Shown: piece after piece, positions 11,554 through 19,353 of the stretch
How positions within the stretch are numbered: position 1 is the stretch's first letter
Layout: each line of letters begins with the position of its first letter
From: Bacillota bacterium
GTDB taxonomy: Bacteria; Bacillota; Sulfobacillia; Sulfobacillales; JAIMBI01
Length of the DNA: 38,073 bases
Direction: 5' to 3'
Assembly: GCA_021795575.1 (NCBI GenBank)
Contig: JAJYPH010000012.1
Span: 1-38,073, forward strand
Program-made: the position numbers and the translations under genes
The notes under the pieces: generated by a model
The model's database searches: none
Told to the model about the DNA's origin: nothing
What the model saw: the letters and a program-made list of their open reading frames with translations, nothing else

Positions 11554-12666
11554 ATGACCGACACGACCGCGACCCATCGACTGGACCGCATCCGGGCTCA
11601 GCTGGAGCCGACGGGAGCCCGCGCCCTGCTGTTGGCGGCCGGGGAAGACGTCCGCTATGCCGTGGGCTACACCCCACCCGGCGACGAACGCGTGAGCTTC
11701 CTGGTGGTCGGGGCTACCGGCGCCGCCCTGGTGGTGCCCGGTGTGAATGCCACGGATGTGAGGCTGCGGCTCGGGTACCTGCCGGTGTTGGACTACGCGG
11801 ACGATGAGGGACCCCAGCGTCGCCTCCACGAGGCGGTGGAGCTGGCCACGGGCTCGGCCGCTGGCGGAGGCACCCTGCTGCTGTCCGACAAGACGCGCCA
11901 CGACCACGTGCTGAAGGTGGGGGACGCACTGCGACCCGACGAGGTGTCCTTGGCCAGCCGCGTCCTACGGCCGCTGCGCATGATCAAAGACGCCGACGAG
12001 CTGGACCGGCTCCGCGCCGCCTCCCACATCGCCGACCAGGTCTTTGTGGTCGGCGCCCGGGCTGTCACCCGGGGCGCCACCGAACGCGACGTGCAGGCGG
12101 CCATGCTGCAAGCCTTCCGCGCCGCCGGGGGCGACGGCCCCAGCGGGCAGCTGGTGGCGTATGGCGCCAACACGGCCGCCCCGCACCACCAGCCGGACGA
12201 CACCGTGCTGGCCGACGGCCCGCTGTGGCTGGACCTGGGCTGTCGGAAGGACGGCTATTGGTCGGACCTCACCCGCTGCGTCTATGTGGGCACCCCCACC
12301 GACCGCTACCGAGAGATTTTCGCCATCGTGGATGCGGCGCGACAGGCGGGCCAGGACGCCGTGGCGGTTGGCGCGCCGGCCAGTGCGGTGGACCGGGCGG
12401 CGCGTGCTGTCATTGAGCGCGCGGGCTATGGGCCGTACTTCGTGCACCGCACCGGGCACGGGATTGGGCTCGAGGGCCACGAGCCGCCGTTCATGATGCG
12501 GGGCGACGAAACTCCACTGGCCGTGGGCATGACGTTTTCCATCGAGCCCGGCATTTATCTGCCGGGGGAGTTTGGCGTCCGCATCGAAGACGTGGTGGCC
12601 GTGACGCCCCATGGCGCCGAGGTGCTCCCGGCGCTGTCGCATCAGTGGACCCAAGTGGACCGCTAA
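11554..12666 (+). CDS. M24 family metallopeptidase (Xaa-Pro aminopeptidase/dipeptidase-like)
   Basis: This 370-residue protein has the two-part layout of prolidase/aminopeptidase P: an N-terminal creatinase-like domain (to about 140) and a C-terminal pita-bread domain. All five metal ligands are present: D227 (LDLG), D238 (YWSDLTR), H302 (GHGIGLEGHE), E331 (SIEPGIY) and E345 (RIEDVV). It should cleave peptides with proline at the second position, in the cytoplasm, using Mn or Co. The ATG at 11554 has AGGAGGGG upstream. It is divergent from the rplJ promoter and its stop codon overlaps the stop of the convergent MFS gene. Exact substrate (Xaa-Pro dipeptides or longer peptides) cannot be told from sequence. 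Confidence 0.92.
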   Translation: MTDTTATHRLDRIRAQLEPTGARALLLAAGEDVRYAVGYTPPGDERVSFLVVGATGAALVVPGVNATDVRLRLGYLPVLDYADDEGPQRRLHEAVELATGSAAGGGTLLLSDKTRHDHVLKVGDALRPDEVSLASRVLRPLRMIKDADELDRLRAASHIADQVFVVGARAVTRGATERDVQAAMLQAFRAAGGDGPSGQLVAYGANTAAPHHQPDDTVLADGPLWLDLGCRKDGYWSDLTRCVYVGTPTDRYREIFAIVDAARQAGQDAVAVGAPASAVDRAARAVIERAGYGPYFVHRTGHGIGLEGHEPPFMMRGDETPLAVGMTFSIEPGIYLPGEFGVRIEDVVAVTPHGAEVLPALSHQWTQVDR

Positions 12667-13907
12667 GGATAAGGAGATTCGGCACCGGCGGGGGTCGGCC
12701 GCTCGGCGGGCCAGCGACCCACCAGGGCGGCGAGCATCAGCAAGGGAGCGGTCGCGATGCACGCCACCCCCGCCGCGAGGCCCCAGCGCTGGGCGACGAA
12801 CCCCACGCCGGCGGCCAGCAGCGCCTCAAGCGGGGCGCCGAGGCTGGTGATGGCCCGCACCACGACGGCACGGCCCGGAGCTTGGGCAAATGTCCCGCCC
12901 TTCGCGATGGGGTACCAGCCGGCGCCACAAAACCCCACTACCGCCAGGCCCCCTCCCGCAGTCAGCGGCGTGGCGGCCATGAGGAAGCCCCCCATGCCCA
13001 ACAGCACGCCCAGGGCCATCAAAGCCAAGAGACGCCGCGGGTTTTGGTGGGCCATGGCTCTTAAGCCCGGAACCCGATCCAGAAGAGTCAGCGCCGCCAT
13101 GGCCGCCACCAGCGTGCCGGTGATGAGAAGCCCCACCTCGGCCTCGGACGCGTGCCGGACGGCGTGCAGGTACAGGGCGGCAAACGCCAGCAGCAGCTCG
13201 TCGATCATCGTGGGAATCCACGCCAGGATCGCCCACCGCCACAGCGTCGGCGTGGCCAGCGCTTCGCGCACCAGAGTCCAGGTGCCGGCTCCCCGGTCTC
13301 CGCGCGCCGCGGACGGGGCGGGGGCGAATCGGACCCCGACGGTGGCCACCAGCAGCGCCGCCCACAACGCCCCGCCCAGCCAAGCGATCGCCCGCCAGCC
13401 CTGGTGAGCGGCGGCGAGGGCGGTGATGGCCAGCGGGCCGACGATGTCCCCAATGCCGGCCATGAGCGTCCACCGCGTCATTACGCGGAGGGCGTCGTCC
13501 GCCTCATTCACCACGACCGCCTGCGCCAGGCCGACGGCGATGCCCACCGCCGGGTAGTAAACGGCAAACAGCACCAGCAATTCGCCATAGGTATCGGCCA
13601 GACCCAGAGCGGCGAAACCGACTGCCAGCACGGCCAGCGCCCCGATAATCCACCAGCGCTGCCCGTGGCGGTCAGACCAGAGGCCGAGGGTCGGCTCGAA
13701 GACAAAGCCCGACAGGGCTGCAACCGCGAACAAGAGGCCCAGCTGTCCGTAGCCGAGGCCCAGGTCAGAGCGCAACAGCGGCGCTCCGATGACCGGAATC
13801 GCGGCCACCACCTCATCCACGAGGCCGTAGCTCAAGAGAATTCCCCGACGGCGGGCCGCGGCCGTTGGCACACCGACAGTGCGCGTGCCACCCCACTTCG
13901 AGCTCAC
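12663..13907 (-). CDS. MFS transporter
   Basis: About 414 residues with twelve predicted hydrophobic segments and an MFS signature between TM2 and TM3 (GLWSDRHGQRWWIIGA), repeated in degenerate form in the second half (TLLDRVPGLRAMAHQNPRRLLALMALG). It probably exports or imports a small molecule by proton coupling; the substrate is unknown. The GTG at 13907 is preferred because GAGAGGAG lies six to seven bases upstream; an upstream GTG at 13916 overlaps that site. The gene converges on the M24 peptidase with four overlapping bases. Confidence 0.85.
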   Translation of the reverse strand: MSSKWGGTRTVGVPTAAARRRGILLSYGLVDEVVAAIPVIGAPLLRSDLGLGYGQLGLLFAVAALSGFVFEPTLGLWSDRHGQRWWIIGALAVLAVGFAALGLADTYGELLVLFAVYYPAVGIAVGLAQAVVVNEADDALRVMTRWTLMAGIGDIVGPLAITALAAAHQGWRAIAWLGGALWAALLVATVGVRFAPAPSAARGDRGAGTWTLVREALATPTLWRWAILAWIPTMIDELLLAFAALYLHAVRHASEAEVGLLITGTLVAAMAALTLLDRVPGLRAMAHQNPRRLLALMALGVLLGMGGFLMAATPLTAGGGLAVVGFCGAGWYPIAKGGTFAQAPGRAVVVRAITSLGAPLEALLAAGVGFVAQRWGLAAGVACIATAPLLMLAALVGRWPAERPTPAGAESPYP

Positions 13908-14265
13908 ACCCCACACTCCTCTCCCAATACCTCCGGCTCCCAAGACGGCAGAGGTAGAGGAGGAGAGCGAGCCGTCGCACTTGGGCCACGACGCGGCCCG
14001 GGGGGGACGTGCCCAGTAATATCGATGGGAAACCATGCAAGCGAGGCTTGCCGGTCAGCAAGTTAACAGGGGCCGCGGATGGCCATGGCTAGCAGGCACC
14101 TCCCCAGCCTCATTGTATACGGATTGCACACGGCGGCCAGCCCGCTGTCCATCGGCCCCGGGAGAACCAGGGCGAGGACCGTTGGAATCCCCAGGTCGGG
14201 CGTGAAACGGCGCGGGATAGTCCGGTTGCCGACTGACGGTTGGGGCAGTCCGCGCGGCGCGCTGG

Positions 14266-14709
14266 TCAGACGCCCCAGACATCCAGTCCGGCGTGCCGCG
14301 CGGCCTCTCCCAAGCGCACGTCCCACACCGCGAACGTTACGGGCGACCCTATACTGCCCTTGATCCATAGCGCCGAGGCCAAGTGGATAGCGTCCATGCC
14401 ACGGAGGGGGTAGTCCTCCGCAAGCAAGGCCGCATGCGCGGCGATCGTGGCCGACAGGTCAATGACGGCCAATCGGCGCTCCATGTCACGCTCCCAGACC
14501 GCGCGCAGCCCGTTGGCTGCGTCGTCCGCCATCAGCTGCTCGCGGACGCGCCGGGCCACGGCGGCCGCGACCTCCACATGGGCGACGCGGCTCGTGGTGG
14601 CAACGGGGGCGTGCGCCACCCACCTGCGCACGTCCTTGGAGCCGGTTTCGTCCACGTACAGCTTGACCAGCGCACTGCTGTCGAGGTAGAGAATCCCGTC
14701 CTTAGTCAC
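14266..14709 (-). CDS. VapC-type PIN-domain toxin
   Basis: A 147-residue PIN-domain ribonuclease with the four acidic metal-binding residues in place: D10 (LYLDSSALVK), E46 (HVEVAAAV), D106 (GMDAIHLASA) and D130 (VWDVRLGEAA). VapC toxins cut RNA in an Mg-dependent way when the antitoxin is degraded. Its start overlaps the stop of the antitoxin gene by eight bases, the usual translational coupling of such modules. The D-S-S-A-L-V-K start and the pairing with a Phd/YefM-type antitoxin are a common combination. Confidence 0.9.
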   Translation of the reverse strand: MTKDGILYLDSSALVKLYVDETGSKDVRRWVAHAPVATTSRVAHVEVAAAVARRVREQLMADDAANGLRAVWERDMERRLAVIDLSATIAAHAALLAEDYPLRGMDAIHLASALWIKGSIGSPVTFAVWDVRLGEAARHAGLDVWGV

Positions 14710-14986
14710 GGTTCTCTAGTACCGCACGGGCCAGCGACGCGGGTTCATCGAATCGCGCGGCTCTGTCCATGGGCACGCCGAGAGGTTTAAGTCCGCTCCA
14801 CGCCACTCCCACCGCCGCCAGTCGATCGCGAAGCGCCCGGGTGGCCGCATCGGCCTCTGACGGCGGGACCAGGCGCGCCACGACCGTGCCTCGATCCGTC
14901 ACCAGCACCGTTTCCCCGTCCCGCGCGCGCCCGACATAGGCGCTCAAGTGCGCCTTAAGTTTCCGGATTCCCACCGTCTCGGACAT
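14702..14986 (-). CDS. Phd/YefM-type antitoxin partner of the PIN toxin
   Basis: A 94-residue antitoxin with the N-terminal Phd fold pattern GIRKLKAHLSAYVGRAR and VTDRGTVVARL, and a C-terminal tail that should wrap the toxin. The start MSETV is chosen because AAGGAGGG precedes it. The gene overlaps its toxin by eight bases. Upstream lies a good promoter with TTGTAGTC repeats that probably form its own operator. It is clearly homologous to the orphan antitoxin at 379-654. Confidence 0.9.
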   Translation of the reverse strand: MSETVGIRKLKAHLSAYVGRARDGETVLVTDRGTVVARLVPPSEADAATRALRDRLAAVGVAWSGLKPLGVPMDRAARFDEPASLARAVLENRD

Positions 14987-14997
14987 GGCCACCCTCC

Positions 14998-15037
14998 TTG
15001 TAGTCCCATTGTAGCCGAGTTCGAGACTACAATGCAA
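14998..15037 (-). promoter_or_regulatory. Promoter and operator of the Phd/PIN module
   Basis: TTGCAT (complement of 15032-15037) and TACAAT (complement of 15008-15013) are 18 bases apart. The -10 is framed by a perfect inverted repeat, TTGTAGTC at 14998-15005 and GACTACAA at 15025-15032 (plus strand), and a third copy TTGTAGCC begins at 15009. Such arrays in the promoter are typical of autoregulation by an antitoxin or antitoxin-toxin complex. Confidence 0.7.
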
Positions 15038-15128
15038 CGTCCTGTGGACCGGGCCACGCCGACCTGGGTAAGGCGGGTCCAGGCGCGCCGGCTTCGGGCA
15101 CCACGTCCTGCGGCGGCACGGTGCTCGG

Positions 15129-16655
15129 CTATCGAGCGGGCGTGAGGCGCCGGCCCATCGCGGTGCCCAGATACCGCCCGTCCGCCACCGCGCGGCGGCC
15201 GGCCATCCACACCCCCACGACCCCTTCGGGCGGCGTCCACGGCTGGTCGAACGTCGAGGTGTCCGCCAGTCGGTCGGGATCCGTCAGGACCAGGTCGGCC
15301 ACCCACCCCGGTGCCACGCGACCACGCTCCGGAATCGAAAAGTGGGTGGCAGGCCCGCCGGTCATGCGCCGAATCGCTTCTTCGGGCGCCAGCAGGCGCC
15401 GCTTCACTACAAACTCGCGCCACACGCGCGGAAACGTGCCCGTCAGACGTGGGTGGGGACGGGCGGAGCGGGACCCCAGCACTCCGTCGGTCCCGATCCA
15501 GCACGCGGGATCCTGCAGCACGCGCACCAAGTCCCCCTCGTCCATACTGTGCGCCACCATGGTGGCGGCCAGCCGGCTCTCCTGCAGCAGATGAACCATA
15601 CCGTCGAAGGGCGACAGGTGCCGCTCGCGGGCATACTGGGCCAGGGTCTGGCCCTGCCCCGTCCCGCCAGCCGGGTTCCAGGCCACCACCATGCGCTCGT
15701 ACCCGGTGGCCGCCACCATGCTCTCCCACTCGCTGTCGAGGGCAGGAACCTCGCACTCCCGTCGGATGCGGTCCCGCGTGGCGGGGTCCGCCAGGCGCTC
15801 CAAGGCCGCGTCAACCCCGCCCTCCAGCACCCAGCCCGGCAAGTTGGCTGATACCGAGGTGCTGGAGGCAGTATAGGGATAGGCGTCCATCGCCACCACC
15901 ACCCCATCCGACCGAGCCGCCTGAATGTGCCTCAGGGTGTCAGCCGTGCGCCCCCAATTGGGCAGCCCGGCCGCCTTGTGGTGGGACAGTTGGAGTGCCG
16001 CGTGGGTCTGCCGACCGACGGCCAAGAGCTCGTCCACCGCCTCCACGAGGCGGCTGCCTTCATTGCGAATGTGACTGGCGTAAATTAGAGGGCGGCCGGC
16101 AAGCCCCTCCAGGAGCACCGCCAGCTCGTCGGCGTCGGCATAGGAACCCGGCGCATAAAACAGGCCCGACGACAGGCCAAACGCCCCGGCGTCCAGCGCC
16201 TGCTCGAGCCAAGCCCGCATGGTGCGGGCCTCCTGGGCTCGAGGCGCCCGCCCCGCCATGCCCATCACGCGCCGCCGAAGGCTGCCGTGGCCCAACAGCG
16301 GCGCCAGGTTGGTCACCGGCCGCGCCCGGTCCAGGGCCGTCAGATAGCTGGTGGGATGGTCGTCGGCGTCAAGAGGGCTCGAGCCACAATTGCCCACCAC
16401 TTCCGTAGTAATGCCCTGCAGCAGTTTGGTGGTATCGGGCTCGTTCGCGAACGGCGAGCGGTCGGCGTGGGAATGCACGTCGATAAAGCCGGGCGCCAGC
16501 ACCAACCCGTCGCCGGCCACCACGGTCGCATGGCCGTGGGAGCGAGCCGGGGCCGTCAGCTGGTCGATCCACTCGCCATCTAGCCACACATCTGCGGCCC
16601 AAGACGGACCGCCCGACCCATCCAGCACGGTCACGTTGGCAATCACCGTCCGCAT
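15129..16655 (-). CDS. N-acyl-D-amino-acid deacylase (D-aminoacylase family amidohydrolase)
   Basis: A 508-residue amidohydrolase that should remove the acyl group from N-acyl-D-amino acids. The zinc-site pattern of D-aminoacylase is visible: H61 and H63 (FIDVHSHAD), C90 (VVGNCGSSPL), H195 (ASHIRNEG) and H225 (LQLSHHKAAG) with the 30-residue spacing of the family, and an IGTDG aspartate near the end. Further family marks are MDAYPYTAS and GRVAPGWVADLVLTDP. The ATG at 16655 follows AAAGGGGGA. It stands alone between two toxin-antitoxin modules. A dihydroorotase-like or other D-amino acid specificity is less likely but cannot be excluded. Confidence 0.9.
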   Translation of the reverse strand: MRTVIANVTVLDGSGGPSWAADVWLDGEWIDQLTAPARSHGHATVVAGDGLVLAPGFIDVHSHADRSPFANEPDTTKLLQGITTEVVGNCGSSPLDADDHPTSYLTALDRARPVTNLAPLLGHGSLRRRVMGMAGRAPRAQEARTMRAWLEQALDAGAFGLSSGLFYAPGSYADADELAVLLEGLAGRPLIYASHIRNEGSRLVEAVDELLAVGRQTHAALQLSHHKAAGLPNWGRTADTLRHIQAARSDGVVVAMDAYPYTASSTSVSANLPGWVLEGGVDAALERLADPATRDRIRRECEVPALDSEWESMVAATGYERMVVAWNPAGGTGQGQTLAQYARERHLSPFDGMVHLLQESRLAATMVAHSMDEGDLVRVLQDPACWIGTDGVLGSRSARPHPRLTGTFPRVWREFVVKRRLLAPEEAIRRMTGGPATHFSIPERGRVAPGWVADLVLTDPDRLADTSTFDQPWTPPEGVVGVWMAGRRAVADGRYLGTAMGRRLTPAR

Positions 16656-16891
16656 GCCCGTCCCCCTTTGCGACACGGGACGGATGGACCATCCCGGCCA
16701 TGACAGCATAGCGGAACCACCTACTCCACCGGCAAGCGGGACCTGTCGACGATGGATGGCGACCTAGCGCCCCGACGGCGCCCGTAACCGCGTCTGTGAA
16801 CTGAAAACGTCGTACAGACGGAAGGCGGACCTGGCTCCCGGGTGCAGGTGGGTCGGTCAGTGGTCGCTCTCGCCCGGTGCGGATTCGTCGA

Positions 16892-17338
16892 TCACAGCAG
16901 AGGGTCCAACGCGGTGAACTCGCATGGCTCGGTCTTCCCACGCCAAGCCAAGTCGTTGCCGACAATCGCAACGCATGCCGCCAGCTGCGCGGTCGCCACG
17001 ATTAGCGCATCGGGTAGTCGCAATCGCTGCTCGGCCCGGATCTGGGCGGCCCGCCTTGCCACCGCCCGATCGACGGGCATCACCGTAAGTCCGGGAAATC
17101 GCTGAAAAAATTCATCAATGGCCGCCAGCGCCGCCTGGTCTCCCGTTGCCTCCGGCCGGACGCGAACTTCCGCTTCCGTCACCACGGAGGCCACAAGCGC
17201 AAACTGTCCGGAAGCTGCACCCTGGAAAAGGGGCTGCAGCACCGCGGCGTAGCGATCGAATTTCGCTAGGAAGTATATGATGGCGTTCGTATCCAATAGG
17301 ACTGAGCGCGAGGTCCAGCGGGTCAGGTCGAGTGCCAC
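16892..17338 (-). CDS. PIN-domain toxin (second module)
   Basis: A 148-residue PIN-domain ribonuclease with D16 (LLDTNAIIYFL), E55 (VTEAEV), D110 (LPDALIVATA) and D129 (VGNDLAW) as metal ligands. Its start overlaps the stop of the AbrB-type antitoxin by 16 bases. It is a different PIN branch from the toxin at 14266, by sequence and by antitoxin type, so the two modules are not simple duplicates. Confidence 0.9.
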   Translation of the reverse strand: MALDLTRWTSRSVLLDTNAIIYFLAKFDRYAAVLQPLFQGAASGQFALVASVVTEAEVRVRPEATGDQAALAAIDEFFQRFPGLTVMPVDRAVARRAAQIRAEQRLRLPDALIVATAQLAACVAIVGNDLAWRGKTEPCEFTALDPLL

Positions 17339-17565
17339 GCATCACGCTCCTCATTAAGCCACCGATCCGCGTCGTCCGGGCTGGCAAATGACCGCGAGAG
17401 GATGCCCGCAAAGTAAGCGACGGGATCGTCCGGCACCTTGCGCAGGCGAATCTCATCCCCAACGAGTGTCACCCACACCTGGTCATGCGGCCCGATGCCC
17501 GCCTGCTTGGCCAATTTGCTTGGCAGTGTCAGTTGCCGCTTGCTGGATATCTTGATTGCCGGCAC
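17323..17565 (-). CDS. AbrB/SpoVT-type antitoxin (second module)
   Basis: An 80-residue protein beginning PAIKISSKRQLTLPSKLAKQAGI, the swapped-hairpin AbrB DNA-binding pattern used by many antitoxins, with QVWVTLVGDEIRLRKV completing the fold and a C-terminal acidic/aromatic tail for toxin binding. The start is a GTG at 17565 with GGAGGAG seven bases upstream. It overlaps the PIN toxin gene and should be co-expressed and autoregulated. Confidence 0.9.
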   Translation of the reverse strand: MPAIKISSKRQLTLPSKLAKQAGIGPHDQVWVTLVGDEIRLRKVPDDPVAYFAGILSRSFASPDDADRWLNEERDAWHST

Positions 17566-17597
17566 CTGAACATCTCCTCCCCCAGTCGCTCTGTACT

Positions 17598-17626
17598 ACT
17601 TTACCACGATGCCAAACCGGGGGCAA
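17598..17626 (-). promoter_or_regulatory. Promoter of the AbrB/PIN module
   Basis: TTGCCC (complement of 17621-17626) and TAAAGT (complement of 17598-17603) are separated by 17 bases, with the predicted transcription start about 25 bases before the antitoxin GTG. Confidence 0.5.
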
Positions 17627-17653
17627 AACCATCAGAACTCCGCCAACGGACCG

Positions 17654-18232
17654 CTAAGGGCAGGCACCCCTCGTGGCCGACGGACGGTTTGCTTTGACCG
17701 TCAACAACCAGAACCATCCGGGTTTCCAAGCCGACGGGCTGTCCAGCAGATCCTCCAGGGACTGTCTCCCGAGATGAACGGACAACCCCAGTCGCGTGGC
17801 CACGTGGCCCACAATCAAGACAGGTTCCGTGGGGGCCGAGCGGTAAAGGTCCTCCACAAACCACCCCACCCGCTGCACGGCCAGGCGCCAGCTTTCGCCC
17901 CCGGGATATGGCTGGTCCAAGAACTGTCCCCGGTCGCCATGCACGCGGTTCGCGTCCGCCCCATTCCAGTTGCCGTAGTTGCATTCGCGAAGCCGCCAGT
18001 CCAAGAAGAGCGGCACGCTCGGTGCCGCCAGCCGAGCGGTCTCTACGGCGCGCCCCAGGTCAGAGGCGTAGATGCGCCCGATGCGGCGTGCCCGGATGCG
18101 CTGGCCCAGGTCGGCCGCCTGGCGCCGCCCGCTGTCCGACAGCTGCCCGGGATGCCATCCCGTGGCGATGTGCTGTTCGTTGTCCTCGGTCGTGGAATGC
18201 GTCTCAAACCAGACCGTCGTCTGTATGGCCAC
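17654..18232 (-). CDS. Histidine phosphatase superfamily protein with altered RHG motif
   Basis: About 192 residues with the phosphoglycerate-mutase/histidine-phosphatase plan. The catalytic start motif, normally RHG, reads ETHSTTEDNE, so the catalytic His is kept but the preceding Arg is Thr. LSDSGRRQAADLGQRI, IYASDLGRAVETARL and a second GHVATRL histidine follow as expected. Such ETHS variants form a recognisable subgroup, so it is probably an active phosphatase of unknown substrate rather than a decayed one. The start is uncertain: GTG at 18232 or TTG at 18241, both near a GGAGGA site. It overlaps the 3' end of the DUF1697 gene and is the last gene of the OCD operon. Confidence 0.75.
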   Translation of the reverse strand: MAIQTTVWFETHSTTEDNEQHIATGWHPGQLSDSGRRQAADLGQRIRARRIGRIYASDLGRAVETARLAAPSVPLFLDWRLRECNYGNWNGADANRVHGDRGQFLDQPYPGGESWRLAVQRVGWFVEDLYRSAPTEPVLIVGHVATRLGLSVHLGRQSLEDLLDSPSAWKPGWFWLLTVKANRPSATRGACP

Positions 18233-18842
18233 CGCGACCAACACTCCTCCCGTGCGTATCGTCTGGACCGGCCGGCGGGTACGGGCTGCTTGGCGTCCAT
18301 GTGCGCACCCACTGAGCCAGCTGAGTGACGGTGCTCGCATTGCGCGACGTCATCGGCACTTTGAGCTGGCGCTCCAGCCACGCGTTGCTAAGGGGCGAGC
18401 CATGCACCCCCTGGCGGTACCAGATATACACGGCGTCGGACCCGACGGTCAGGCGGTCCGCGGTCGCCGGCACCCGCGAGGAAAGCGCCGCGAGGCGGCC
18501 GGGGTCGGGCGGTTCCACCCAAAAGGCCACGTAAACGACTTCCCCGACCGGCACGACGGGAACGGTCTCCGCCACCCGGGCCAGGGTCGCTGGGGTGACG
18601 ACGGCCACCGGGACGGGTTCCGCGAGCCGCTGGGCCAGCGCCCGCTCAAGCCGCACGCGGACCTGTTCGCCCGATGCGTCCGCCGCCGCCAGCACGTTGC
18701 CGGTCTGGATATACGTCGCCACGTCGACAAAGCCACAGGCCAGCCCCAAGGACCGGAGTTCCCGCATTGTGATCCAGCGACGGCCGACGTTGAGCCCGCG
18801 CACCAGCGCTATCCACACGGCCGGGCCGCGTGGCTCAGCCAC
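18204..18842 (-). CDS. DUF1697 family protein
   Basis: A 212-residue protein with the hallmarks of DUF1697: ALVRGLNVGRRWITMRELRSLG near the N-terminus, then VATYIQTGNVLAA, and a late WYRQGVHGS-L segment. Function is unknown. The GTG at 18842 lies inside the end of the GNAT gene, with an eight-base overlap, so translation is probably coupled. It overlaps the phosphatase downstream by about 29 bases. The last 25 or so residues, after the DUF1697 core, are low-complexity and may be a product of this overlap. Confidence 0.85.
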   Translation of the reverse strand: MAEPRGPAVWIALVRGLNVGRRWITMRELRSLGLACGFVDVATYIQTGNVLAAADASGEQVRVRLERALAQRLAEPVPVAVVTPATLARVAETVPVVPVGEVVYVAFWVEPPDPGRLAALSSRVPATADRLTVGSDAVYIWYRQGVHGSPLSNAWLERQLKVPMTSRNASTVTQLAQWVRTWTPSSPYPPAGPDDTHGRSVGRGGHTDDGLV

Positions 18843-19353
18843 AGCCGTCGCCCGCCCCCAGGACGCACCACATGGTCCAGGCGTCTTCGTCGGCCACGAG
18901 GCTCGGCACGCGGACGAATCTCAGCCGTTCGTACAGTCGTCGGGCGGGATTCTGAGCCTGGACCGACAGCGACAGCGCCGGGTAGCCCGCGGCCCCGGCG
19001 TCTGCCAAGAGCTGCCGCAACAGCGCTGTCCCGATGCCCTGCCCCCGATACGGCGGCATAAGCGCCACGGTCACCTCCGGCACGTCCGCTCGCACAAAGC
19101 CGTAGCCCGGATCGGATGCCGGCATCCGCCGATGCCACGCAGCCCCCACCGGTCCTGCCGTTGTCTCAGCGACCAGCCCGCCATCGCCGGGGTGCTTCGG
19201 AAACCCAGTCAGGTAGTGGCTCACCCGCGGATCCCGCAACACGGTGCGCGGGGGAGGCGCCTGTCCCTGAGGCACAAAGATGGCTTCATACAGCACATCC
19301 CACAAAAACGGCAGGTCCGCCGCCGTGGCGGCCCGCAGCGTTGGCGTTACCAT
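18835..19353 (-). CDS. GNAT family N-acetyltransferase
   Basis: A 172-residue acetyltransferase. The acetyl-CoA-binding motif A is clear (VTVALMPPYRGQGIGTALLRQLL, of which RGQGIG is the pyrophosphate loop), followed by the motif-B stretch QAQNPARRLYERLRFVRV. The acceptor is unknown. Its start overlaps the stop of the OCD-family gene by seven bases and its stop overlaps the start of DUF1697, so it is inside a tightly packed four-gene operon. Confidence 0.9.
   Translation of the reverse strand: MVTPTLRAATAADLPFLWDVLYEAIFVPQGQAPPPRTVLRDPRVSHYLTGFPKHPGDGGLVAETTAGPVGAAWHRRMPASDPGYGFVRADVPEVTVALMPPYRGQGIGTALLRQLLADAGAAGYPALSLSVQAQNPARRLYERLRFVRVPSLVADEDAWTMWCVLGAGDGCG

Noticed and set aside
14079-14363. 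94-codon plus-strand frame upstream of the Phd/PIN module
   Set aside because: Half of it is antisense to the PIN toxin, it has no ribosome-binding site, and its Arg/Pro-rich sequence is not protein-like.
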